Translations under genes and position numbers: made by a program
Notes under the pieces: model-generated
Seen by the model: only the letters and a program-made list of their open reading frames with translations
What the model was told of the DNA's origin: nothing
Databases searched by the model: none
From: Planotetraspora phitsanulokensis
GTDB taxonomy: Bacteria; Actinomycetota; Actinomycetes; Streptosporangiales; Streptosporangiaceae
DNA: 64,000 bases
Reading direction: 5' to 3'
NCBI RefSeq assembly: GCF_016863295.1
Contig: NZ_BOOP01000036.1
Location: 80,932 to 144,931, forward strand
Shown here: positions 15,397 to 26,360 of the stretch, piece after piece
How the letters are laid out: each line of letters starts with the position of its first letter
Numbering within the stretch: position 1 is the first letter of the stretch

Positions 15397-17292
15397 ATGG
15401 CGATGAGTGGTGGCTACGGGCCGCAGGTGATGCGGTCTCTCCGGCGTGACAGCTCGGTCGTGAAGGAGCGGATCGCCCCGGGGACGGTCCGCCGGATCGC
15501 GGGCTACGCGAGCCCGTTCAAGAGGCAGATCGCCGGCTTCCTGGTCCTCGTCGTCGTCGACGCCATGATCGTGATCGCCAACCCGTTGCTGATGAAGGCG
15601 ATCATCGATGACGGCATCGTCCCCAGGCGGGCCGACGTGGTGATGTGGCTGGCCGGCGCCATCGGCGCACTCGCCGTCCTCGACGCCGGGCTCGGCCTGG
15701 TCCAGCGGTGGTTCTCCGCGCGGATCGGCGAGGGCCTGATCTACAACCTGCGCACCGAGGTCTTCGACCACGTGCAGCGCATGCCGGTGGCGTTCTTCAT
15801 GCGCGCCCAGACCGGCGCTCTGGTCTCCCGGCTGAACAGCGACGTCATCGGGGCCCAGCGGGCGCTCACGACCACGCTGTCGTCCGTGGTCTCCAACGTG
15901 GTGAGCCTGGTCATGGTGCTCGGCGCCATGATCGTGCTCTCGTGGCAGATCACGGTGGTCGCGCTCGTCCTGCTGCCGATCTTCATCTTCCCCGCGAAGT
16001 GGGTCGGCCGGCGGATGTCGGCGCTCACGCGGGAGCAGATGCAGCTCGACGCGGAGATGAGCTCGGTCATGACCGAGCGCTTCAACGTCGCCGGCGCCAT
16101 GGTCGCCAAGCTGTACGGCAGGCCGGAGGACGAGGCCGGCCACTTCGGCCGGCGGGCCGGGCGGGTCCGCGACGTGGGCATCACGGTCGCGATGTACGGC
16201 GCGGTGTTCCGGATCGCGCTGGGGCTGGTGGCCGCGCTCGCGACCGCGCTCGTCTACGGCCTCGGCGGCCAGCTGGCGGTGTCGGGCTTCTTCGCGATCG
16301 GCACGCTGGTGGCCATGTCGTCGCTGCTCATGCGGCTCTACGGTCCGCTGACCAGCCTGTCCAACGTCCACGTGGACGTGATGACCGCGCTGGTGAGCTT
16401 CGACCGGGTCTTCGAGGTCCTCGACCTCGAGCCGATGGTCGCGGAGCGTCCCGGCGCCCAGCCGGTCCCGGACGGGCCGGTGACGATCGAGTTCGACGAC
16501 GTCCGGTTCCGCTACCCGGCGGCCTCGGAGGTGTCGCTGGCGTCCCTGGAGTCGGTGGCGCGGCCCGACACCGGCCCCTCGCAGGAGGTGCTCAAGGGTG
16601 TGACGTTCACCGCGCGCCCCGGTCAGCTCGTTGCGCTGGTGGGGCACTCGGGAGCGGGCAAGACCACGCTGACCTCGCTCGTCTCCCGGCTCTACGACGT
16701 CGACGAGGGCTCCGTCCGGATCAACGGCACGGACGTCCGCGACGCCACCCTGGAGAGCATCAGGGACACCGTGGGCGTCGTCATGCAGGACGCCCACCTG
16801 TTCCACGACACGATCGCCAGCAATCTGCGGTACGCCCGGCCGGAGGCGACCGACGAGGAGATCTGGGAGGCGCTCCGCGCGGCGCAGATCTCCGACCTGG
16901 TCGGCGGCCTTCCCGAAGAGCTGGAAACCGTCGTGGGCGACCGGGGCTACCGGTTGTCGGGAGGGGAGAAGCAGCGGATCGCCCTGGCCCGGCTCCTGCT
17001 GAAGGCGCCCCGGGTCGTGGTCCTCGACGAGGCCACCGCCCACCTCGACTCCGAGTCCGAGGCGGCCGTGCAGAAGGCGCTGAAGTCGGCCCTCCACGGG
17101 AGGACCTCCCTGGTGATCGCCCACCGGTTGTCCACGATCCGCGAGGCCGACGTCATCCTCGTGATCGAGGACGGGACGATCGTCGAGCGCGGAGACCACG
17201 ACTCGCTGCTCGAGCGGGGCGGCGCCTACGCCGAGCTGTACCGCACCCAGTTCACCGGCAGCCCGGACCTCACAGGTAGCCCAGGCGCGTGA
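15397..17292 (+). CDS. ABC exporter, fused membrane and ATPase domains
   Basis: A 631-residue half-transporter. Residues about 40-340 form a six-helix type IV exporter domain, and residues about 365-620 the ATPase: Walker A GHSGAGKTT, Q-loop VMQDAHLFHDT, signature LSGGEKQR, Walker B VVVLDEATAHLD, H-loop IAHRLST. It would act as a homodimer to export a lipid, drug or peptide. A 15-residue insertion (SEVSLASLESVARPD) lies between the first ATPase strands, an unusual place. GGGAGG precedes the ATG by ten bases. Its 3' end overlaps the convergent sulfotransferase-like gene by 23 bases. Confidence 0.93.
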   Translation: MAMSGGYGPQVMRSLRRDSSVVKERIAPGTVRRIAGYASPFKRQIAGFLVLVVVDAMIVIANPLLMKAIIDDGIVPRRADVVMWLAGAIGALAVLDAGLGLVQRWFSARIGEGLIYNLRTEVFDHVQRMPVAFFMRAQTGALVSRLNSDVIGAQRALTTTLSSVVSNVVSLVMVLGAMIVLSWQITVVALVLLPIFIFPAKWVGRRMSALTREQMQLDAEMSSVMTERFNVAGAMVAKLYGRPEDEAGHFGRRAGRVRDVGITVAMYGAVFRIALGLVAALATALVYGLGGQLAVSGFFAIGTLVAMSSLLMRLYGPLTSLSNVHVDVMTALVSFDRVFEVLDLEPMVAERPGAQPVPDGPVTIEFDDVRFRYPAASEVSLASLESVARPDTGPSQEVLKGVTFTARPGQLVALVGHSGAGKTTLTSLVSRLYDVDEGSVRINGTDVRDATLESIRDTVGVVMQDAHLFHDTIASNLRYARPEATDEEIWEALRAAQISDLVGGLPEELETVVGDRGYRLSGGEKQRIALARLLLKAPRVVVLDEATAHLDSESEAAVQKALKSALHGRTSLVIAHRLSTIREADVILVIEDGTIVERGDHDSLLERGGAYAELYRTQFTGSPDLTGSPGA

Positions 17293-18148
17293 GCTCCTCG
17301 CGGGCGACCTTCTCGACGAGTTCGGCGTCCGCGGGGTTCAGGACCGTGCGCCACCTGCCGGGCTTCGGGGCGGCCGTGCCGTACAGGGCGATGGTGGAGA
17401 TCCTGGTCTCCAGGAACTCCGAGACCGTCTTGCTCGTCTCGGCGGGGGATTCGAGCATCTCCTCGTAGCGCAGGGTCAGCAGCTGCTCCCTGGGCACCTC
17501 CCGGCGCAGCGCGGCGCTGAGCCGTACGGCGCTGCGCCAGCGCAGGGCGCACTTGCCCGCGGGGGCCATGGCGTTCCACCGGTCGCGATGCTCCGCCGAC
17601 TTGACGCCGAGGAACGGGTTGGGGAACTCCGCGTCCTCGCTGAGCATGTGGGGCTTGAACCAGGTCATGGAGGCCGGGTCGTCGAGCATGTCGGCGACGA
17701 CGTCACGGCCGTCCCTGATGATCTGGATGAGCCGGGCGTCGGTGAAGGCCTGGAGCAGCACGGGGGAGCTGTAGAGGAGATCGGGGCTCGCGTCCCCGAA
17801 CCTGTTGATGTTCGCCGTTCCCACGCAGGGGCCCGCGCCGATGACGCCGCCGGCCTCCCGGCAGGTCGCGGTGCACTCCGTGCAGGCTCCGGGCACGACC
17901 TGCCAGGCCTCGGCCAGCACGTCGCGGATCACGGTCGGCGCTCCGCCGCTGCGCGCGATCGAGGGCCTGCGGGCGAACGCGTAGACCACCCGGGCGACGG
18001 GCCCGCGGCCCATCGTCAGGTGGAATCCAGGTGATCGTTTCAGGGCACGGCCGAGGAGGCCCGCTCCGGAGTGCGGGGCGGCGACCACGAACACCGGCTG
18101 GCGGACCTTCACGCCGTTGACCACGAGAATGTGCGTCGGAGGTCGCAT
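17270..18148 (-). CDS. Sulfotransferase-like protein
   Basis: A 292-residue protein of the sulfotransferase P-loop family, which moves sulfate from PAPS to small molecules or glycans. The 5' phosphosulfate loop is present in modified form as APHSGAGLLGRAL, and the 3' phosphate segment as LIQIIRDGRDVVADML. A Cys-rich insertion (CTECTATCREAGG, about residues 100-112) is unusual and could bind metal or form disulfides. ATG 18148 is preferred over 18193 because it begins the conserved region; neither has a good ribosome site. It is convergent with, and overlaps, the ABC exporter. The substrate is unknown. Confidence 0.72.
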   Translation of the reverse strand: MRPPTHILVVNGVKVRQPVFVVAAPHSGAGLLGRALKRSPGFHLTMGRGPVARVVYAFARRPSIARSGGAPTVIRDVLAEAWQVVPGACTECTATCREAGGVIGAGPCVGTANINRFGDASPDLLYSSPVLLQAFTDARLIQIIRDGRDVVADMLDDPASMTWFKPHMLSEDAEFPNPFLGVKSAEHRDRWNAMAPAGKCALRWRSAVRLSAALRREVPREQLLTLRYEEMLESPAETSKTVSEFLETRISTIALYGTAAPKPGRWRTVLNPADAELVEKVAREELTRLGYL

Positions 18149-18300
18149 AGGTACGGCTAAGTCTGACACCCTTTGGGGGGTGAAAGGACGCATCCCGGCC
18201 AGGGCGGCCGAAGAAGCCTCGACAACGGTCCGTTACCTGCCCCTGCCTGCGCGAACACACCGATCTCCGGCCGTCCTCCGTGCGGGCCGCTGGGACGCCC

Positions 18301-19218
18301 GTGGCTAGGCTCCCCAGGCGGCTGCGGCGGGGCGACGCCGTCGTCCTGGTGGCGCCCTCAGGCCCCGTCGATCCCGGACGGCTGGCCCGGGGCACGCGGG
18401 TCCTGACCGAGCTCGGCCTCGAGGTGCGGACGCCGCCCCACCTGCTGGACAGGCAGGGGTATCTGGCCGGTCCCGACGCCACGCGGGCGGCCGACCTCCA
18501 GGACGCGTGGTGCGACCCCGGCGTGGCCGCGGTGATCTGCGCCCGGGGCGGTTACGGGGCGACGCGGCTGCTCGACCTGCTCGACTGGGACGCGATGGGC
18601 GAGGCGGAGCCCAAGATCCTCCTCGGCTCCAGCGACATCACCGCGTTGCACCGGGCCTTCGCCCGCAGGCTCGGGATCTCCACCCTCTTCGGCCCCATGC
18701 CGGCCTCCGCGACGATGGCGGACGAGCCGGGCCCGGAGCCGGTGACGCTCACCCATCTCAAGAGCACCCTGTTCGAGGACGCGACCCCCGGGCCGGTGAC
18801 CGGGACCGCGTCGATCGGGGCCGAGGGCCGGGTCGCGGGACCCGTCACGGGTGGCAACCTCACCTTGCTCGCCGCTCTGGCCGGCACGCCGTACGCCATG
18901 AGCGCCCAGGGCCGCATCGTCCTGCTCGAGGACGTGGACGAGGAGCCCTACCGGATCGACCGCATGCTGACGCAGCTGCTCCAGGCGGGCTGTCTCGACG
19001 GCGCGCTGGGCTTCGTGCTCGGGTCGTGGGTGGACTGCGGAGACCCGCTTCCGGTGCTGGCGGAACGGCTCGCGCCCCTCGGCGTTCCCGTCATCGCGGG
19101 CCTTCCCGTCGGACATGGATCACCACAGTTCGGTGTGTGGCTGGAGACAGATGGGGTTATTGATACCAAATCGTGCTCTCTGACTGGCATGTTCCGCTAT
19201 CCGGACAGGGCACCCTGA
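18301..19218 (+). CDS. LD-carboxypeptidase, peptidase S66 family
   Basis: A 305-residue enzyme of the S66 family (LdcA/MccF type), which cleaves L,D bonds in murein tetrapeptides during recycling, or detoxifies microcin-C-like compounds. The N-terminal GDAVVLVAPSGP and ARGGYGATRLL are typical. The nucleophilic Ser is in LGSSDIT (about 109-115), the Glu in EDVDEEPYRIDRML, and the His in LPVGHGSPQ. GTG 18301 was taken as start; GTG 18280 is equally in frame and neither has a ribosome site. It is divergent from the sulfotransferase-like gene. A peptidoglycan-recycling role is the default. Confidence 0.92.
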   Translation: MARLPRRLRRGDAVVLVAPSGPVDPGRLARGTRVLTELGLEVRTPPHLLDRQGYLAGPDATRAADLQDAWCDPGVAAVICARGGYGATRLLDLLDWDAMGEAEPKILLGSSDITALHRAFARRLGISTLFGPMPASATMADEPGPEPVTLTHLKSTLFEDATPGPVTGTASIGAEGRVAGPVTGGNLTLLAALAGTPYAMSAQGRIVLLEDVDEEPYRIDRMLTQLLQAGCLDGALGFVLGSWVDCGDPLPVLAERLAPLGVPVIAGLPVGHGSPQFGVWLETDGVIDTKSCSLTGMFRYPDRAP

Positions 19219-19261
19219 AAGCCGTCTGGAATCATCCGGGCAGCGGTGGAGGGATGGTGCA

Positions 19262-20182
19262 TTGCGACTCTTGCGGCGACTGCTCGGCCGGACGCAACCT
19301 GATCTCCCCGCGTCGAGATCGGCGGAGGACGCCGACCTCGACTCCCTCCTCGCGCTGGTCGCCGAGACGATGGGGTTCACCTGCGTCTTCGCCGACGACG
19401 GGACCTCGCTGACGCTGGGCACCACCGACGAGACCCCGGAGAGCGGGCGCGTGGTCAACCTCGTGGGGCTGCGCAGGGAGGCCGCCCGGCGTGCCCGCGA
19501 GGACTGGCCGATGCTGGTCTCCGAACACCTGGCCCACGCCGTGTCGGGCGAGCCGTTCGACGCCTGCAACCTCGCGCCCATCCGGCCGTTGCTGCGCACG
19601 AGGGTCCACGCCGCGGACGACCCGACCATCCCCGACCCCTCGCGGATCATCGGCCGCCACCTGAGCGCCGACCTGATCGAGGTGCTCACCATCGGCGCCC
19701 GGCCGGTCCGCCCCGAGGAGGCGTTCTGCTGGCCGATCCCCCCGGGCGAGGCGCTGAATCTCGCACTGGACAACGCGCTGGCGGACGAGCGGCCGATGAC
19801 CGAGTGGCTCGACCTCGGCGGCACCCGCGTGTCGCTCCTGACCGCCCCGAGCGCCGCCGCCCACCTGCGCCGCCTGTCCGACCACGTGCTCGTGCCGTCC
19901 GACGGAGCGCTCGCCGTGCTCCCGCACCGGGGGGCGGTGGCCGTCCACCCCGTGGCGGGCATCGGCGTCGTGCGGGCCATCGAGCGGCTGCGGCTGTTCG
20001 CCCAGCGCGAGTTCGAGACCAGGGATGACGGGATCAGCCCGCACGTCTACTGGTGGCACCGCGGCAGGCTGACCCGCATCCAGGCCGATCTGATCACCCA
20101 CGACGGGCAGACCCGCCTGGTCGTGGCGCCGCCGCCGGAGTTCGCCCGCCTGCTCGCCAGGATCGCGGGAACGACCGGCTGA
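19262..20182 (+). CDS. Conserved hypothetical protein
   Basis: A 306-residue soluble protein that I do not recognise. It has no signal peptide and no membrane segment. The N-terminus is basic (LLRRLLGR) and is followed by an acidic stretch (SAEDADLDSLLALVAETMG). The rest alternates strands and helices and ends with VYWWHRGRLTRIQADLITHDGQTRLVVAPP. A TTG start at 19262 is preceded by GGAGGG. It follows the LD-carboxypeptidase by 43 bases on the same strand and may be co-transcribed. No function is proposed. Confidence 0.7.
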   Translation: MRLLRRLLGRTQPDLPASRSAEDADLDSLLALVAETMGFTCVFADDGTSLTLGTTDETPESGRVVNLVGLRREAARRAREDWPMLVSEHLAHAVSGEPFDACNLAPIRPLLRTRVHAADDPTIPDPSRIIGRHLSADLIEVLTIGARPVRPEEAFCWPIPPGEALNLALDNALADERPMTEWLDLGGTRVSLLTAPSAAAHLRRLSDHVLVPSDGALAVLPHRGAVAVHPVAGIGVVRAIERLRLFAQREFETRDDGISPHVYWWHRGRLTRIQADLITHDGQTRLVVAPPPEFARLLARIAGTTG

Positions 20183-20357
20183 CCGCGGGTGACCGGTGCC
20201 CTGTGGAGTCCGCCGCCTGCGGCCGTAGGGCTTCTCGCGCCGGCTCCCGGGGGAGCAGTGTGCGGTCACATGAGGCCGAAGCGGACCAGGTCGGTAGCCG
20301 TCCGCCTACATGCTTCCGGTGGCGGGCACAGCTTGCCTGACGTCGGCGTCAAGGTTT

Positions 20358-20363
20358 CATACT
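20358..20363 (+). promoter_or_regulatory. -10 box CATACT before the PPOX gene
   Basis: CATACT ends 7 bases before ATG 20371, with TTGCCT (20333-20338) 19 bases further upstream as a weak -35. There is no ribosome site, so a leaderless transcript is likely. Confidence 0.45.
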
Positions 20364-20370
20364 GACGTGC

Positions 20371-20754
20371 ATGATCTTCACCCAGGCAGAACTCGACTAT
20401 CTGGCCACGCAGCGCATCGGGCGGCTGGCCACCGTCTCGCCTGATGGGCAGGTGCAGAACAGCCCGACCAACTTCTTCGTCGACGGCGGCATGATCGTCA
20501 TCGGCGGGCACGCGCTGGGTGTGTCGAAGAAATTCCGGAACGTCCAGCGGGGCAGCACGGTCGCGTTCGTCGTCGACGACCTGGCGACGGTCGATCCGTG
20601 GGCGCCCCGGGGCATCGAGATCCGCGGCACCGCGGTGGCGCTGACGGACCGCGAGCCGCCCCTGCCGTACTTCTCCCGGGAGATCATCAGGGTCACGCCT
20701 ACCAAGATCATAACTTGGGGGCTCGACGGGCCGCGAGCGAGCCGCACGGTCTGA
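20371..20754 (+). CDS. PPOX-class F420-dependent oxidoreductase-like protein
   Basis: A 127-residue split-barrel flavin/F420-binding protein. The N-terminus FTQAELDYLATQRIGRLATVSPDGQVQNSP is the classic start of PPOX-class F420 proteins, and KFRNVQRGSTVAFVVDDL matches the second half of the cofactor site. Members reduce small molecules such as biliverdin or xenobiotics with F420H2; the specific substrate is unknown. F420 use fits an actinomycete. Gene length is normal for the class. It stands alone between a plus-strand gene of unknown function and the convergent GH15 gene. Confidence 0.85.
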   Translation: MIFTQAELDYLATQRIGRLATVSPDGQVQNSPTNFFVDGGMIVIGGHALGVSKKFRNVQRGSTVAFVVDDLATVDPWAPRGIEIRGTAVALTDREPPLPYFSREIIRVTPTKIITWGLDGPRASRTV

Positions 20755-20844
20755 GATCTCGCTTGGAGGGGCTCTACAAGCCCGGTACGCCCATCTGCAC
20801 CGGCGCCCATTTGCACCGGTGCGACGCCGACGCCCGCCACAGCG

Positions 20845-22599
20845 TCAGCTGAGCGCCTGGGCCGTGCGGATCAGGTGAATGTGGGTGAACGCCTGCGGGA
20901 AGTTGCCGAGCTGGCGCCCCTCGACCGGGTCGTACTCCTCGGCGAGCAGGCCGACGTCGTTGCACAGCGCCAGGAGCCGCTCGAACAACTCCAGGGCCTC
21001 GTCCTTACGGCCGACCAGCGCGAGCGCCTCGGCCAGCCAGAAGCTGCAGGCGAGGAACGCGCCCTCGGCGCCGGGGAGGCCGTCGACGTGGATGCTGTCG
21101 GCGATCGGATAACGCAACACGAATCCGTCGGGCATCAGCTCGCGCTCGATCGCGTCGATCGTGCCGGTCACCCGGGGGTCCTCCGGCGGGAGGAAGCCGA
21201 CGATCGGGATCAGGAGCAGCGCGGCGTCGAGCTCGCGAGAGCCGTACGACTGGGTGAAGGTGCCGCGCTCGGCGTCGAAGCCCTTCTCGCAGACCTCGGC
21301 GTGGATCCGGTCGCGCATGGCCCGCCAGCGGTCGACCGGACCCGTGCGGCCGAGCTCCTCCACGACGCGCACCATGCGGTCGGCCGCCACCCACGCCATG
21401 ACCTTGGAGTGGACGAAGTGCCGCCGCGGGCCGCGGACCTCCCACAGGCCCTCGTCCGGCTGGTCCCAGCTGCGATCGAGGAAGTCCAGCAGCTTGCGCG
21501 CGATGGACCACGCGTGGTCGTCGGGCGGCAGGCCCATCTTGCGAGCCTGGTAGAGGCAGTTGACGACCTCGCCGTAGACGTCGAGCTGGAGCTGGTCGGC
21601 CGCCCCGTTGCCTATCCGCACCGGCCTGGAGCCCTCATATCCCCCCAGCCAGCCGAGCGTGAGCTCGGGGAGCCGCCTCTCGCCCGCAACGCCGTACATG
21701 ACCTGGAGGTCCTCCGGGCGGCCCGCCACGGCGCGCAGCAACCAGTCGCGCCAGGCCCCGGCCTCGCCGATGTACCCGGAGTCGGTCAGCGCGTCGAGCG
21801 TCATGGCGGCGTCGCGGAGCCAGCAGTAGCGGTAGTCCCAGTTGCGGATCCCGCCGATGTGCTCGGGCAGCGACGTGGTGGGCGCGGCGACGATGCCGCC
21901 GGTCGGGCCGTACGTGAGCGCCTTGAGGGTGATGAGCGAGCGCACGACCTCGTCGCGCCAGGGGCCCGTGTAGCCGCACCTGGAGACCCAGTCCTCCCAG
22001 ATCAGCCTGGTCGCGCCGAGCTCCTCGACGGCGTCGATGGGTTCAGGCCGCGGCTGGTGGGACGGGTGCCAGGTGAACACGAAGGGCACGCGCTCGCCCG
22101 CGGTGACCGTGAAAGTGCCGGTGTGCCGGTATCCGCCGCCCCTCAGCTGGACAGGGGTGTGGATCCAGACGGAGTCGGGTCCGCCGATGGCGTGGAGATC
22201 GCCGTCGGCGCGGCGGACCCACGGGACGATCCGCCCGTAGTCGAACCTGATGCGGATCTCGGTGGTCATCTCCACCGTGCCCGAGATGCCTTCCACGATC
22301 CGGACCAGATCGGGGTTGGCATGGCGGGGCGGCATGAAGTCGACGACCTTGACGGTCCCTGTGGGGGTCTCCCAGACGGTCTCGAGGATGAGCGTGTCCT
22401 TGGCGTACTGCCGGCGGGTCGCCGTCTCCCCTTTCGAGGGGGCCAGCCGCCAGAAGCCGTTGGAATCGTCGCCGACGAGCTTTGCGAAACAGGCGGGGGA
22501 GTCGAAGCGGGGGAGGCAGAGCCAGTCGATCGAACCGTCGCGGCCGACGAGGGCGGCTGACTGCATGTCCCCGATGAGGGCGTAGTCCTCGATCAGCAT
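20845..22599 (-). CDS. Glycoside hydrolase family 15 protein (trehalase/glucoamylase type)
   Basis: A 584-residue cytoplasmic GH15 protein. The family N-terminus MLIEDYALIGDMQSAALVGRDGSIDW is complete, followed by a beta-sandwich domain (to about 220) and an (alpha/alpha)6 barrel with GGIRNWDYRYCWLRDAA. The candidate catalytic acids are the Glu in the central barrel and the one in LLAEEYDP. Actinobacterial members of this type are mostly trehalases or related glucohydrolases. There is no signal peptide. The ATG at 22599 sits 10 bases from the stop of the YczE gene upstream, so the two are probably co-transcribed. Confidence 0.92.
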   Translation of the reverse strand: MLIEDYALIGDMQSAALVGRDGSIDWLCLPRFDSPACFAKLVGDDSNGFWRLAPSKGETATRRQYAKDTLILETVWETPTGTVKVVDFMPPRHANPDLVRIVEGISGTVEMTTEIRIRFDYGRIVPWVRRADGDLHAIGGPDSVWIHTPVQLRGGGYRHTGTFTVTAGERVPFVFTWHPSHQPRPEPIDAVEELGATRLIWEDWVSRCGYTGPWRDEVVRSLITLKALTYGPTGGIVAAPTTSLPEHIGGIRNWDYRYCWLRDAAMTLDALTDSGYIGEAGAWRDWLLRAVAGRPEDLQVMYGVAGERRLPELTLGWLGGYEGSRPVRIGNGAADQLQLDVYGEVVNCLYQARKMGLPPDDHAWSIARKLLDFLDRSWDQPDEGLWEVRGPRRHFVHSKVMAWVAADRMVRVVEELGRTGPVDRWRAMRDRIHAEVCEKGFDAERGTFTQSYGSRELDAALLLIPIVGFLPPEDPRVTGTIDAIERELMPDGFVLRYPIADSIHVDGLPGAEGAFLACSFWLAEALALVGRKDEALELFERLLALCNDVGLLAEEYDPVEGRQLGNFPQAFTHIHLIRTAQALS

Positions 22600-22609
22600 G
22601 CGGGCCAGG

Positions 22610-23215
22610 CTACCCGGCGGGCCGCCACATCTTCATGAACACCTGGGTGAGAGGCCCGATGGTGACGGCGAAGACGATGGTCCCGATGCCGACGGTCCCG
22701 CCGAGCACCCAACCGGCCGCGAGCACGGTGAGCTCGACCAGCGTCCGGGCGACCCGGACCGACAGACCCAGTTTGGCCAGCCCGGTCATCAGGCCGTCGC
22801 GAGGACCCGGGCCGAAGCCGGCGTTGATGTAGAGACCGCCCGCCGCGGCGACCAGGACGATCCCGCCGAGGAGGAACGCCCACTCGCCGACGAGGTGGGA
22901 AGGCGGGGACACGCGCCACATCACGAGGTCGGCGCAGCTCCCCACGATCAGGACGTTGCTGATCGTGCCGAGGCCGGGCCGCTGCCGCAACGGGATCCAC
23001 AGGAGCAGCACGAGGGCGCCGACCAGGTTGATGCAGAACCCCATCGACCAGCCGGTCCGGAAGGACAGGCCCTGATGGAAGACCTCCCAGGGGTCGAGGC
23101 CGAGCCCGGACTGCACGAGCAGCCCGATGCCGGCGCCGTAGACGACGAGCCCGGCGTACAGGCGGACGAGCCTGGACGAGAGGGAACCAAACCGCGGTAG
23201 CGAGATCTCAGTCAT
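22610..23215 (-). CDS. YczE/YitT-type integral membrane protein
   Basis: A 201-residue membrane protein with five or six hydrophobic segments and the family stretches LGLDPWEVFHQGLS and GFGPGPRDGLMTGL. The physiological role of YczE proteins is not known; they are often encoded opposite a MocR-type regulator, as here. ATG 23215 is used; ATG 23227 is four codons upstream and in frame. It is divergent from the MocR gene over a gap of about 60 bases, and its promoter must overlap the regulator's. The GH15 gene follows directly. Confidence 0.85.
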   Translation of the reverse strand: MTEISLPRFGSLSSRLVRLYAGLVVYGAGIGLLVQSGLGLDPWEVFHQGLSFRTGWSMGFCINLVGALVLLLWIPLRQRPGLGTISNVLIVGSCADLVMWRVSPPSHLVGEWAFLLGGIVLVAAAGGLYINAGFGPGPRDGLMTGLAKLGLSVRVARTLVELTVLAAGWVLGGTVGIGTIVFAVTIGPLTQVFMKMWRPAG

Positions 23216-23234
23216 AGTGGTTTCCATCTTTCGG

Positions 23235-23277
23235 GCCAATTGCTTGCAAATAAAGAGCCAATCATGAAAAGTGGCCT
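23235..23277. promoter_or_regulatory. Candidate MocR operator between yczE-like and MocR genes
   Basis: GCCAAT occurs twice in direct orientation, at 23235-23240 and 23257-23262, 22 bp (about two helical turns) apart. AAAAGTGGCC follows at 23267-23276 and resembles the AAAGTGG core reported for PdxR/MocR sites. Direct repeats in a divergent gap are typical for this regulator family. Binding is inference. Confidence 0.4.
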
Positions 23278-23278
23278 T

Positions 23279-24695
23279 ATGAACCGGTATCTTAGTGCGT
23301 CCCAGCTGGCGAGACTCGTCGAGGTCCCGCCCGGTGCCCGGCCGTACTACAAGGCGCTGGCGGGAGCCGTACGCGGCCTGATCCTGGACGGGCGGCTGCC
23401 GGTGAAGGTGCGCGTCCCCGCGGAGCGGCACCTCGCCGAGGCCCTCGGAGTCAGCCGGACCACCGTGACGACGGCGTACGACCGGCTGCGCGCGGAGGGC
23501 TATCTGGAGAGCCGGCAGGGGTCGGGGAGCTGGACCGCGTTGCCCGGGCCGGCCGCGCTCGGGCTCGGGAACCCGTGGGTCGCGCCGGACGACGACGGCC
23601 TGCTTCCGCTGCACAGCGCGGCGCCGTCGGCGACCGGGTTCCTGGGGGAGGCGATCGCCGAGGCGGGGCAGGCCTATCACCGCTACGCCCTCGGGATGGG
23701 CTACGACCCGGTCGGCCTGGTCACGCTGCGGGAGGCCATCGCCGACAGATACTGCAGCCGGGGCCTCGCCACCCGGCCCGACCAGATCATCGTCACCACC
23801 GGCGCGCAGCAGGCCATCCACCTGCTCATGACGCTGCTGTCCGGGCCGGGCGACCCTGTGGTGATCGAGTCGCCGACCTACCCGCACATCCTCGACGTCG
23901 CCCGCATGCGCGGCGCCCGCTTGGTGCCCGTCGGCCTTCTCTCGGACGGCTGGCACATGGACCTGGTCACCAGCGCGATGCGGCAGTCGGCCGCCCGGCT
24001 CGCGTACGTCATCCCGGACTTCCACAATCCGACCGGCCACCTGATGCCGGACGGCGACCGGGCCGAACTCGTGGCGGCCGCCCGCCGGTACGACACGACC
24101 CTGCTCGCCGACGAGACGTGGGTGGAGCTCGCCATCGACGACGTCGGCGCGCGGGCTCCGCTGGCCTCGTTCGACACCGACGGCCGGGTGATCAGCATCG
24201 GCTCCGCGTCCAAGCTGTGGTGGGGCGGCCTGCGGATCGGCTGGATCAGGGGCACGGCCGCGCTGGTGCGCCGCCTCGCCACCCTGCGGGCCGCGGTGGA
24301 CATCGCGAGCGCGGTCTTCGAGCAGCTCGTCGTCACCGGCCTGTTCGGCCGCATGGAGGACACCCGCGCCGAGCGCCGCCGCACCCTGGGGGCCTCCCGC
24401 GAGGCGCTCATCGCGGCCTTACGTGAGGAACTGCCCTCCTGGAGCTTCACGGTGCCGGCGGGGGGCGGCTCGTTGTGGGTGCGGCTCGACGCCCCGGTCG
24501 CGACGTCCGTGGTGGAGGCCGCGGCGTCCAACGGCGTACGGCTCGCGCCTGGCGGGTGGTTCGGCGTGGAGGGCACGCTGGAGCGCTACCTGCGGTTGCC
24601 GTTCACCCAGCCGCCCGCGGTGCTGGAGGACGCGATCCGCCGCATCGCCACCCCGCCGGGCGAGTACGGCTACCGCCCGGCGACGTCGCTCACCC

Positions 24696-24706
<11 letters not shown>
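23279..24706 (+). CDS. MocR/GntR-family regulator with aminotransferase-like domain
   Basis: A regulator of about 475 residues made of an N-terminal GntR winged helix (VPAERHLAEALGVSRTTVTTAYDRL) and a fold-type I aminotransferase-like domain. The PLP Lys lies in SIGSASKLWWGGLRIGWI and the Asn in IPDFHNPTGHLMP, so PLP binding looks intact. Such proteins sense PLP or an amine ligand. The divergent YczE-type gene makes it a candidate for the YczR subfamily of MocR regulators, which are linked to yczE. The start is uncertain (ATG 23264 or 23279). It overlaps the POT gene by 11 bases at the 3' ends. Confidence 0.9.
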
Positions 24707-26189
<1,483 letters not shown>

Positions 26190-26360
26190 GCGCTCTCCCC
26201 CGATTCACTGCCCACAGCACGTTACCCCCAAACAGGATGTTCTTTGCGTTTTAGTTGGTTTCTATGCCAAATCATCACTTAGGGAATGAATTGCAGTAAA
26301 CGGCAGAGCCGTGTGTTTACTCATGGGCCAAAAGTGACAAACCACCAGACCGTCCAGTCC

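Noticed and set aside
22610..24040. 476-codon minus-strand frame running from the YczE gene through the MocR gene
   Set aside because: Only the last 201 codons show YczE features; the upstream part is antisense to the MocR gene.
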